From contig JAEUUM010000451.1 in assembly GCA_016787375.1 (NCBI GenBank), forward strand, positions 1 to 25,071: a DNA stretch of 25,071 nt. The letters are read 5' to 3'. A model generated the notes under the pieces. That model had not been told where the DNA came from, made no database searches, and saw only the letters and a list, made by a program, of their open reading frames with translations. Positions 16,668 through 24,802 of this stretch are shown piece after piece (within the stretch, counting starts at the first letter, position 1; each line of letters starts with the position of its first letter). This DNA comes from Saprospiraceae bacterium. GTDB lineage: Bacteria > Bacteroidota > Bacteroidia > Chitinophagales > Saprospiraceae. A program made the translations under genes and the position numbers.

Positions 16668-17256
16668 ATCAATTCGGATATTCAATGGTGTTGTACAACA
16701 TCCGGATATTCATTTTAAAAGAATGGAGCGCGCTTTAGGTAAATCAAAACTGCCACTTAATGAAACAGCGTTTTTAGATCTGTTTACAGCCTTTGATACA
16801 ACCAAAGCTACTGTAGTAAAGGCAAGACTATTGTATGATGAAAATGGATTTTCAATTAATTTTGAACCATACACCAAACGCAAAATTAATTCTTTAGTAT
16901 TACGTCACGGTGACCATATTTCATATTCTGTAAAGTATGCTGACAGATCACAGATAAATGGATTGATGCAAGATCTTGATCCGGAGTCAGATGTGCTTAT
17001 TTTGCAAAATGGTATGGTAACCGACACAAGCTATTGTAATGTAGCATTTTATAATGGATCTGACTGGTACACACCCACAAAACCACTATTAAATGGCATT
17101 CAGCGTCAGTTCTTGCTCCAGTCAAAACTTGTCAAAAAGCGAAATATTAAAGCCTCAGATATACAAAACTATTCCAAAATCAGGCTTTTCAATGCCATGA
17201 TGCCTTGGGAAGAGGCTTTGGAGCTTGATATTGAGCAAGGGTGCATTGAAATGTAA
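16651..17256 (+). CDS. pabC: Class IV aminotransferase-fold protein, likely aminodeoxychorismate lyase
   Basis: A 201-residue fold-type IV PLP protein: K95 in SVKYADRS is the PLP lysine, MVTDTSYCNVAFYNG (~130-144) is the phosphate-binding segment, and NGIQRQFLL (~149-157) is typical of the family. It is shorter than E. coli PabC (~270) mainly at the N-terminus; short versions next to pabB are common in Bacteroidota. It should release pyruvate from aminodeoxychorismate to give p-aminobenzoate. A branched-chain or D-amino-acid aminotransferase is possible by fold, but position after pabB favours the lyase. No clear terminator follows. Confidence 0.87.
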   Translation: MYRLLESIRIFNGVVQHPDIHFKRMERALGKSKLPLNETAFLDLFTAFDTTKATVVKARLLYDENGFSINFEPYTKRKINSLVLRHGDHISYSVKYADRSQINGLMQDLDPESDVLILQNGMVTDTSYCNVAFYNGSDWYTPTKPLLNGIQRQFLLQSKLVKKRNIKASDIQNYSKIRLFNAMMPWEEALELDIEQGCIEM

Positions 17257-17545
17257 TGGCTTAACTGAAGGGGGTTTTTGCAGTGGTGAAAAGAATTGCT
17301 TCACATCAACCAACTTGATCTATGTTGGTAGGAGCATTACCGAATTAAAAATTAACTTTCTAAATGAAGACCATTATACGCAAACCACATTTGGAAAAAT
17401 CTAGGATAATCGTTTGTACTCATAATTTGATTTCTGTGATCATAACTTTTATAAAAGATTTATTTAAACCCGCAAGGCAGCAGAGTTGAAAATAATATTT
17501 GAAATAAACGTTCCCGTCATTGTCTGTAAACTTTGTACTGAAAGA
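17257..17545. other. Convergent intergenic region, no gene seen
   Basis: This lies between pabC and the convergent hupE-like gene. No open frame with homology, tRNA or promoter was recognised. A hairpin of about 11 bp (17540-17550 with 17562-17572, one G-U pair in the minus-strand RNA) straddles the hupE-like stop codon but has no T-run after it, so it is at best an atypical terminator. A short inverted repeat ACCAAC...GTTGGT lies near 17310-17332. Confidence 0.5.
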
Positions 17546-18121
17546 CTATTGACCAACTAAGAATAATCTTTCAATGGTCCAGTAGACGGCAATGCAAGCA
17601 ATAACGCTCGATATTGGTAATACAATTTTCTCCTTATAATATGGTTTTGTGCTAAACCATTTGCTTACTAAAATATAGGCCAAAAATATGATGCTAATTT
17701 GTCCAAACTCAACGCCAAGGTTGAAGAAAAGCAATGCACTAAAAAAATTGTTTGGGGGAATTCCTATTTCTTTCAATGCACTCGCAAAGCCCATACCGTG
17801 TACCAATCCGAAAATGAAAATAATCAATAAACGATAAGGGTTTATTTTGCTATGAACAATGTTTTCGATAGAAGTAAATAAAATGGATAATGCAATGAGG
17901 GACTCAATAATTCTTGTATCTGCAATTAAATAACCCGCTGCTGTTAAGCCCAATGTCAAACTGTGAGCGAGTGTAAAAATGGAGCATTGAATAATAACTG
18001 ATTTTATATTAGAATTCAGAAAGAATATACTTAGTATGAAAAGGATATGGTCAAAACCCAATGGAATTACATGCTTGAATCCTAAAAATAAATATTGTGG
18101 TACAATTTCTAAAAGTTGCAT
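17546..18121 (-). CDS. HupE/UreJ-family membrane protein
   Basis: A 191-residue integral membrane protein with about six helices. The family's His-bearing motifs are visible: GFDHILFIL (22-30), FTLAHSLTL (49-57) and FGLVHGMGFA (104-113), plus E74 and E139 inside helices. HupE/UreJ proteins are thought to be nickel (or other metal) permeases next to hydrogenase or urease genes; this 'HupE/UreJ_2' type occurs far more widely and its substrate is not established. There is no hydrogenase or urease here. It starts 8 nt after the DUF1566 gene stop, so it is the last gene of a minus-strand operon whose other products are exported. A link between metal uptake and the secreted proteins is inference. 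Confidence 0.85.
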   Translation of the reverse strand: MQLLEIVPQYLFLGFKHVIPLGFDHILFILSIFFLNSNIKSVIIQCSIFTLAHSLTLGLTAAGYLIADTRIIESLIALSILFTSIENIVHSKINPYRLLIIFIFGLVHGMGFASALKEIGIPPNNFFSALLFFNLGVEFGQISIIFLAYILVSKWFSTKPYYKEKIVLPISSVIACIAVYWTIERLFLVGQ

Positions 18122-18129
18122 AGAGAAAT

Positions 18130-19308
18130 CTATTTTTTTAAAAGCTTGATAAGAGAAGCTGATTTATCAATAACTTTTAAAAGATAAAAACCATTTGGCA
18201 AGGAAGTGAAATCTTGTTGTTCAATATTCTTACCAGAATAAATAATTACACCCAAACAATTGATGAGTTCGAATTTTTCATTTCCAGTCTTGTATTTTAA
18301 ATTTATTCTTGATGTGAATGGATTCGGAAATACTGTATAGTTTTCAGACAAATATCCGTTTAGACCAGTTGATATTTGATTTCCGTTTACGCAAATTACA
18401 CTATGTTTAACAGTCTTTGTATCATAAGTCGTAATTCCATACTGTGTATTTAAATACCAAGCTTTTGTGGTTTGATTGGGCAAAGTTGTAGAAGACCAAT
18501 ATTTTTTTGAATTTCCAACATCAAAGAAATTTGGATTTAAAGAAGGATTGATCAAATTTTCATCATTAATTGATTGTAATTCCTTAATGTTCGGTAAACG
18601 CCAATCGCTCATTCCTGCCAATGAAAGTGTGTCAGCGTAACTTAGCGCTTGCTCCCAAGAAAGTGTGTCAGCGTTGGGAACTTTTTGCCAAATAAGCTTG
18701 GTTAGATTGTCTGTAATGGTGCCATTTTCATTATCTGTAAAATGATTGGGAATCACAGGCGGAGTAGTTTTGTCTCTTACTGCTCTCACATGAAATCTTT
18801 TTGGTCCACCGGCACTGAGCGTTTCTGTTTTTGGGTGATTTCCAATTCCGCCACCCGAATTAGTAGCCCATATTTTATTACTGTCATTTACTTGACTCTC
18901 GCTGGTCCACCAATATTGTGCAAGTGTTGTTGTAAACACATTTTCATCCATCGCAGGATTAGTATATTGGTGATTGAGTATACTAAAGGCCTCTTGGGCA
19001 CTTGGCAATCTCCAATCAGAATAACCAGCTAAGATAAGATTGTTGCAATATATGATCGCATTTTCAATTGTCATTTCGCCTCCATCGGTTTGCTGCCAAA
19101 TGAGCCCGGTTACTGAATCTGTGACTGTGCCATTTCCATTATTTATGAAATATGGCTGATTGATCGTAAAATCAGCATCTTCACCAAAAGTATCGGTGTA
19201 ACTTTTATTTACCCCAGTATCAGGCAACCTCAGCATCGACTTGACAACGGGTTGTGCTGAAACATTTTGAATAAAATAGCTTAAGGTGAGAAAAATAAAG
19301 ATCTTCAT
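18130..19308 (-). CDS. Secreted protein with two Lcl/DUF1566 domains and a T9SS sorting domain
   Basis: A 392-residue exported protein with signal peptide MKIFIFLTLSYFIQNVSA|Q. Two tandem Lcl C-terminal (DUF1566) domains follow: copy 1 (~52-178) with NGNGTVTDSVTGLIWQQ, GYSDWRLPSAQEAFSIL and YWWTSE; copy 2 (~187-310) with NENGTITDNLTKLIWQK, GMSDWRLPNIKELQSI and YWSSTT. The T9SS sorting domain is 322-392 (YTVFPNPF ... GFYLLKVI). The fold is C-type-lectin-like; in Legionella Lcl it binds glycosaminoglycans, so a surface-binding or adhesin role is plausible but unproven. A 16-nt direct repeat encodes ADTLS twice in copy 2. It lies 22 nt after the upstream T9SS gene and 8 nt before hupE. Confidence 0.88.
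   Translation of the reverse strand: MKIFIFLTLSYFIQNVSAQPVVKSMLRLPDTGVNKSYTDTFGEDADFTINQPYFINNGNGTVTDSVTGLIWQQTDGGEMTIENAIIYCNNLILAGYSDWRLPSAQEAFSILNHQYTNPAMDENVFTTTLAQYWWTSESQVNDSNKIWATNSGGGIGNHPKTETLSAGGPKRFHVRAVRDKTTPPVIPNHFTDNENGTITDNLTKLIWQKVPNADTLSWEQALSYADTLSLAGMSDWRLPNIKELQSINDENLINPSLNPNFFDVGNSKKYWSSTTLPNQTTKAWYLNTQYGITTYDTKTVKHSVICVNGNQISTGLNGYLSENYTVFPNPFTSRINLKYKTGNEKFELINCLGVIIYSGKNIEQQDFTSLPNGFYLLKVIDKSASLIKLLKK
18623..18674. repeat. Pair of 16-nt direct repeats inside the DUF1566 gene
   Basis: GAAAGTGTGTCAGCGT occurs exactly at 18623-18638 and 18659-18674 (36-nt period). In the coding frame both copies give Ala-Asp-Thr-Leu-Ser, 12 residues apart. The rest of the 36-nt unit is not repeated, so this is either a local duplication remnant or chance codon identity. 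Confidence 0.7.
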
Positions 19309-19330
19309 GTGCTATTCCGGAGTTTTAGGG

Positions 19331-20581
19331 TTACTCAATAATCAGTTTTTCAAATTCAATGTGATCTTCAAATTCAATTTTTAAGAAATAGATACCTGTG
19401 GGCAGGAATCCGAAAAATACCGGCACAGTAAATTGACTGGTTTCAAAAACGCAGGTACCTTTAAGATCAAGTATCCTGATTTTTTTTATCGTTTCTATGA
19501 GATGATCATCATTAAAATTCAGGATAAATGAACTCCTTGCAGGATTCGGAAACAGAATCATCTTAGATTGGCTCTTTTCCGGCTCTTGTATTGAAGTAGT
19601 TGGGCTTACCTTGTATCTGACCACTACCTCATTGTCTAAAATGAGATTTGAACTCCAGATAAATTCGGCATCATCATCCGGAGCATCGAAAATGTCGGTA
19701 AAATTGGTGTAAGCAGGTTTGTTGTTGACACCGACTGTGGCATTGGTATAGGTATCTGCAGCCGGCCATGATGAATCATCGAAGGATGCTTCCATCCAGT
19801 TATAAGGTTTTTCCCAATGCAAGGCATAATAGCTTAATCCATTGTTAGAATCCTCTGTACTGCAATTTTTCGACAAGCGTTTTGTACCCATCTCAGTAGG
19901 GCAGGTAAGATCTGTGACAGGGGAGGTGTAAAAGGTTTGTGCTTTCCATTCATTGCCGGTTGTAGCAATGATTTCATTTTTTGAATTTTTAAATACTGCA
20001 ACCAACCCCCCATCACCATCATGATACTGGAATCCGCCACTATTTTCAGATCCAAGACCAAGATGCTCCTCCCAATCAACCAAAAGTATGGCAATAGTAA
20101 AAGGTTTCTTGACCTTAAACCTCACAATATTTGAATTAAACTGAGTGTAGGGTACATCATCCTTTCCGACGGCAACGCCGTTGATATACATTTCAAAATA
20201 ATTATCAGCAAATACAAATGCTGTGAACACTTCTCCGGAAGTGTCTATGGTTATAATGTCGGATCCGTCAAGGGCAGCAAGAGCAGCCGCTGCATTGGGA
20301 TAATTTGCTCCAGTGCAGGGATTGTTTAGATCAGATGCAAATGGAAAGACTGAGTTATTGAAATTAACTTCAGCAGGCATGGTCCAGACTGTATTGTCCT
20401 TGGCTTTAATTGTCCCGACGCTTGCTATTCTTCCATTTTGACAGTTATACAGATTGGCAATAGTAGTCGTTGCCAACCCCTGCGAAACTGAACCTGTTCC
20501 TGTATATTGTGCCAAAAGATGAAAGGGAAAAAACAGGATCAGGCATACAAGACCTGCACTGAAATTCTTTTTATGAATCAT
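19331..20581 (-). CDS. Secreted jelly-roll-like protein with T9SS sorting domain
   Basis: A 416-residue protein of unknown function. Signal peptide 1-25 (ends FPFHLLAQ). The body has beta-rich segments: VFTAFVFADNYFEMYING (~118-135), a ligand-binding-like acidic patch FQYHDGDGGLVAVF (~184-197), and NWMEASFDDSSWPAADTYTN (261-280), where 'FDDSSWP' is the hallmark of galactose-binding-like jelly rolls in glycosidase accessory domains. Four Cys (47, 89, 227, 240) may form two disulfides. The T9SS sorting domain is ~340-416 (ILFPNPARSSF ... GIYFLKIEF). No catalytic motif was recognised, so a carbohydrate-binding or structural surface protein is the best guess. It lies 73 nt downstream of the YHYH gene and 22 nt upstream of the DUF1566 gene, likely one transcript. 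Confidence 0.8.
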   Translation of the reverse strand: MIHKKNFSAGLVCLILFFPFHLLAQYTGTGSVSQGLATTTIANLYNCQNGRIASVGTIKAKDNTVWTMPAEVNFNNSVFPFASDLNNPCTGANYPNAAAALAALDGSDIITIDTSGEVFTAFVFADNYFEMYINGVAVGKDDVPYTQFNSNIVRFKVKKPFTIAILLVDWEEHLGLGSENSGGFQYHDGDGGLVAVFKNSKNEIIATTGNEWKAQTFYTSPVTDLTCPTEMGTKRLSKNCSTEDSNNGLSYYALHWEKPYNWMEASFDDSSWPAADTYTNATVGVNNKPAYTNFTDIFDAPDDDAEFIWSSNLILDNEVVVRYKVSPTTSIQEPEKSQSKMILFPNPARSSFILNFNDDHLIETIKKIRILDLKGTCVFETSQFTVPVFFGFLPTGIYFLKIEFEDHIEFEKLIIE

Positions 20582-20654
20582 TGTTTTTTGTTCAAGGTTT
20601 TAAGGTATTTAATCTCATATCCATATTTTCAAAGAGTTAAGCTGCATTATTAAA

Positions 20655-22268
20655 TTATTGAACCAGGAGTTTTTTGGTGATCTGCGCTTTTTCAAACCGT
20701 ATTTTTACCAGAAACATTCCTTTTGAAAGCCCGGATATCTTCAAGTTTCTTTCATAAGAGTTTGAATTGTAAATCAACTCACCTGCGATGTTGTAAATTT
20801 CAACTCCCCTTATATCCATTTCTGAAATTTCAGGACTCAGCAACAAGGAAAATTCACCATTAGCAGGATTCGGGTACAATTGAATATCATTTTCGCCTAG
20901 TAAAATTTCATCTGTGGAGGTGGCAGTTACTTTGCAAGGTTTAAATCCATTGTAGGAGGCAGTAGTCGTACCTGTTGGAGAAATAAATTTAAAATTATAA
21001 ACTCCTGCCTGAGTCCAACCGTAGTCCACTGAATAATTTGCGCCATCTTTTGTATAATCAAGAATGTATCCATCCTTCGTTATTTTTGGTTGACAGTTTG
21101 TAATCGTTGCTCCTTTTAGCGGAGTTTGGGCTGGTCTGATTGGATTTGATTTGGCTTGTGGTATAATCTGAAGATCCGCATCTTCAGTAACTTTACCAAC
21201 CATATTTCCAATCATATAAGGGGCTGTTGGAGTTGCATGATAATGATAAACGCCATCCAACCCATAATGACCATGATATACATCTAGTGGCAGCATGGCT
21301 GTGCTGTCCGGTTCAAGGTTGCCATATACTGCAAATCCATCCAAAGCAAATGCAACCGGATTATTTGGTTTGATTTTATTGTACAGAATCATAGGAGCTA
21401 TATGATAATGATAGTCATCTGCTCTGCCACAATGTCCTCCCCAGTTATCAAGTTGACCGTCCAGCAAAGCATCAACTCCTGTGTTGGTGTAAGGATTAAA
21501 TATAGCAATGCCATTGACCGCAATGGCAACGGCACCTTTTAAAAAATGTTGAGGATTAACCGGAACGGGCGTAGCAGCGATCTCAGGATTTAATGGAATA
21601 CTCCATGGGTTATTACCAACATAACATTGTGGAATGGGTACCTGTTGTTGCCAGGCGGTGATACCTTTCATCATATCATGATCAGGAATGCCAATGGATT
21701 CAACATAAAAATAGTTATCATCCCAGTGGGTATACACATCAGGTTTGAAGGGGGCAAAGGCAGCATCAACAAATAAAGGATCCGTAATCGTGCCTAATGC
21801 CCCATGTATTTTTGAAGTAAAAGCTGAAAAAATTGTAAATATTCCAACCAAAAATACAGGCAATAAATATTTAAATTCCTTTTTCCGTGAAATACTAAAT
21901 AAATAAAAACCAACTATAATTAATATTAATATGGAAAAAAAGAAAGCAAAATTTAAATATCTTCCGTTTATCCCGGTTCCTGATTGTGCAGCAACATGAT
22001 TGTTGTTCAATTCCCTGATCTGGTTGTACTTTTGTAATACAAAATCCTGGTCAGCCTTTGAGAAATGTGAAAGCGGAAAATGCAGTATTTTGCTGTTTAC
22101 ATCTTCTATGTAAACTTCGCCATTCTTAAACATTGTAAAACTTCCTGAAATGGTTTTCTTTTCCGTATCCAGGTTCCATTGTTTTAAAATTATTTTTGAA
22201 TAGTTAATATCATGGGCTAAAAGATCTACTGCAAAAAATATTAAAATAATCAGGCTAAGGTTTTTCAT
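20655..22268 (-). CDS. YHYH-domain protein with SHD1-like domain, two membrane helices and T9SS sorting domain
   Basis: A 537-residue protein. Signal peptide MKNLSLIILIFFAVDLLA|H; then a segment at ~31-87 (W..........F..FKNGEVYIED....FPLSHFSKADQDFVLQKY) that resembles the SHD1 (SLA1 homology 1-like) domain; then two hydrophobic helices (~105-125 and ~134-149) split by RKKEFK. Next is the YHYH domain (~165-385) with GHCGRADDYHYHIAP, ALDGFAVYG and YHGHYGLDGVYHYH, whose His clusters suggest metal binding. Finally a T9SS sorting domain (~452-537; QLYPNPANGEFSL ... GMFLVKIRFEK). ATG 22268 is chosen because it begins a clean signal peptide; the frame could extend to 22337 but that would add a second hydrophobic run. 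YHYH-family function is not established. Membrane helices together with a T9SS tag are odd. Confidence 0.85.
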   Translation of the reverse strand: MKNLSLIILIFFAVDLLAHDINYSKIILKQWNLDTEKKTISGSFTMFKNGEVYIEDVNSKILHFPLSHFSKADQDFVLQKYNQIRELNNNHVAAQSGTGINGRYLNFAFFFSILILIIVGFYLFSISRKKEFKYLLPVFLVGIFTIFSAFTSKIHGALGTITDPLFVDAAFAPFKPDVYTHWDDNYFYVESIGIPDHDMMKGITAWQQQVPIPQCYVGNNPWSIPLNPEIAATPVPVNPQHFLKGAVAIAVNGIAIFNPYTNTGVDALLDGQLDNWGGHCGRADDYHYHIAPMILYNKIKPNNPVAFALDGFAVYGNLEPDSTAMLPLDVYHGHYGLDGVYHYHATPTAPYMIGNMVGKVTEDADLQIIPQAKSNPIRPAQTPLKGATITNCQPKITKDGYILDYTKDGANYSVDYGWTQAGVYNFKFISPTGTTTASYNGFKPCKVTATSTDEILLGENDIQLYPNPANGEFSLLLSPEISEMDIRGVEIYNIAGELIYNSNSYERNLKISGLSKGMFLVKIRFEKAQITKKLLVQ

Positions 22269-22374
22269 CAAAAAAGTTAATTTGAAGAATAAATAATACA
22301 ACAAAAGGACAAGCATTGCGATATTCCTCTTGGACATATAAATTTACAAATGGTTTAAAAGTAATTTAGGATTT

Positions 22375-24433
22375 CTATTTTTTATTCAGCTTGTATTATA
22401 TATTTCTTTTCTCATTTTTTATGTTCAAAATATAAAAACCGGTTTGTAAATCTTGAACATCCAATTGAATGACATCCATGCCTTTATCCGCCAATAATTG
22501 TTTGAGTAGAATTCCATTTTGTGAATAGATTGAAATGACACTGGGCTCATTTAGATTTTCTAAATTAATAGTGAGAATGTTTGATACAGGATTTGGGAAA
22601 AAAGTCAACTCTTTTCCAGTTGAATCACAAAATGAAGAATTTTTACCTGCCGCATTTGTCGTATTTTGGTAGGTAATCCCCTCGAAATTTGAAACATTGG
22701 CTATCAGACCTTCTCCGTTTTCACCCGGACAAGGGGCAATAAAAAATAAATTAGCCTGAAGACTTGTCAAAAGTGTATTTCTTTTGATAACATAAGATAA
22801 TTTTGTTGCTTTGATTTTAAATCTTATTTGAGCCGGCATTCCCAGGTCTGTGATGTAATAGTAATAATCACCATCTCTAAGTTTTTCAAATTGAGACTTT
22901 AACATGGCATGCATTGTTTTTCCGACTGATTTACCACTTATTCTGTCTTCAGAAAGTTAACCTACCCACAGATCAATATTATTTACATTTCCATAAATGG
23001 CTTCTAAAGCTGCAGCTTTCACAGGGTCGATGGTAATCTGAGAGAAACTTGTGATTCCAAAACCGGTATAGAATTTTCTAACTGTATTATAATCAGGCAG
23101 TCCGTGGTCTCTTCCTCTTTGTATATTAAGAGCAGCTAAGTCTAATCCGAATTTGATCGGATCAGTTGGATTCCCAAAAAGGAAATTTCTAAGGATACTA
23201 TTGATTTTTGTATCTGTTTCGTATTGTTTATGAGTTGAAAGCCCTTTCAAGAAAACGTCGGGTCCGTAACTTGTCATCAAGTCCGGATTAAAGAATACGT
23301 CCAGTAATTCAAGTGATCCTGGCCCTGCTTCTTTGCAATCATTGGTTCGCAAAGCAAGCTCATCGGCAACCATCGTGTGTCCGATCATGTAGCTTGCAGT
23401 AGCGAAAGTGTTAGCAATATCAGGCCGGGCAGTATAATTATATCCACCATATTCACTCAGAGTAACGCCGAGTGCTGGTAAAAATTCTTCATAAGTGATG
23501 GCCTGTATCAGTGCTCCAACTTCTTTTCTGGCTTTTTGATAAATCTTTTCATCATTCTTTAAACCTTCGGCCACCAACCGGTCGCATATGTTGTTGTGTT
23601 CTCTTACAAAAATAATGTGCAGTGCCGTTATACCGGGATGCTCTCCAGCTCTTACATCACCAGCAACAAATGTTTTAACAGTATGGTTTGCATCATTTGC
23701 CATGCTTGGCGAAGCTGGGTCAATGGCAGAATTTTTCTCACCTGTGATTGTGTTCCTTGGCAACAAGTTCCCTGCAGAAGTTTTTAATTTACCCTGTTTT
23801 TTGGTTCAAAGCCACTTTGCTCTAGAATCATCAGACCCATAAACAACTGAACCGTCAATACATGAGGTGTTTTGATTGATCTGTTCTCTTTTATTTGAAA
23901 CACCAGTGCCGGGTTGAATGGCACTTCTGAAAAAAGGAATAGCTACATTGAACAAAGGCTCATCTGATGGTAATTCTATTGGATTGTATTCACTTGTACC
24001 GGCCATGTCATGATCAATAAATTGACCCCATACATACACAAAAGCACTTAGGTTTCTTGAGCTAAAGTTGGTCTTTGGTTCGTCGCACAGTAAATTTTGA
24101 TATTTTTCGGGCAGATGGTCGTTTTGAACCATCCATTGCATTATTCTGATCTGAAGATTCATAAGATGCCGGCAGTTCTCTATAAAGTGTGATGTCAGCT
24201 GAACCCCATTGGGTGCCACCTTGTGCAGTTAAATTGTTGTTGGTTCAATCGATGGTGCGATTCAAGGGGTGAATTCCATTCAAGATTGGTTTGGTCTTTC
24301 CTTGAGGGGTGTATAATATTTGTTTTATATCCAGCCCTTCAATGAACTTTGAGGATTGAGCAAGCAGATGCTGACTAATAAGCCAAATAGCACATATTAC
24401 AATTACACCGAATTTGAACAATTTTTTTGACAT
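22375..24433 (-). pseudogene. Animal-type haem peroxidase with T9SS sorting domain, inactivated
   Basis: Read through its lesions, this is a complete ~680-residue peroxinectin/animal haem peroxidase: signal peptide MSKKLFKFGVIVICAIWLIS..LLAQ, RPSARKIS, WGQFIDHDM (distal His and Ca site), YGSDDSRAKWL, AGDVRAGEHPGITALH (catalytic Arg), REHNNI, YMIGHTMVADEL (proximal His), QRGRDHGLPDYN, IDLWVG / LSEDRISGKSVG, TKLSYVIKRNT, then a sorting domain FFPNPVSNIL...GFYILNI. Lesions: TGA at 24245-24247 where Gly is expected; one extra base in the T4 run 24095-24098 (RKIS|NLLCDE); TGA at 23806-23808 where Arg is expected (WL-R-TKKQGKLKTS); TAA at 22957-22959 (WVG-x-LSED); TAA at 22396-22398 just before the last codons (YKLNKK, stop at 22375-22377). 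A single sequencing error cannot explain these. A shorter start at 24472 is possible. The family makes hypohalous acid or crosslinks using H2O2. Confidence 0.87.
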
Positions 24434-24802
24434 GATTTTAGATTTTCTGGTTAGAAATATTTTTTTGAACAAATCCTCAAATTCATAATAATCTGATCCA
24501 TCTGCATCCCGGAAATGCTGATGTTAAAGTTCGTAATTTTTGAAATTGAAATGAAGTTTACTAAAGTTAGTGTTCAAAAAGTCACTGACATGAATTGCAG
24601 CCTTTGGTTACTAATTATATAGACGATATAATTTTTGAATTCCTTCGGTGAACGTTAATTTTTATTAATTAAATTCAGCCGGATTACCCTGGGATTTGAA
24701 AATGATATTGGATATGTAAAGAATCATGTTGTGGCTACTTTAAATTCTATAAAAGAGAATGAATTACTTCAAACAGCTACAAGTAAAATATAAAGCATCC
24801 TG
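24434..24802. other. Intergenic region, possible gene remnant
   Basis: No complete gene was recognised in this ~370-nt AT-rich stretch. On the plus strand 24659-24793 is an open 44-codon run ending in TAA, including RITLGFENDIGYV (from 24680), with no start codon at its head. It reads like the C-terminal end of a protein and could be a decayed fragment; I do not recognise the family. Nothing resembling a tRNA, riboswitch or mobile element was seen. Confidence 0.4.

Noticed and set aside
17310..17332. Inverted repeat ACCAAC / GTTGGT after pabC as a terminator
   Set aside because: The stem is only 6 bp with a 9-nt loop and there is no T-run on either strand.
17546..18121. HupE as evidence for a hydrogenase or urease locus
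   Set aside because: No hydrogenase, urease or maturation gene is present; this HupE/UreJ_2 type occurs outside such loci.
22375..24472. Treating the peroxidase pieces as separate genes (four open frames) or as a recoded TGA gene
   Set aside because: The pieces together spell one family in order, three in the same frame. The TGA codons would stand for two different amino acids, TAA stops also occur, and TGA acts as a normal stop elsewhere in the window.
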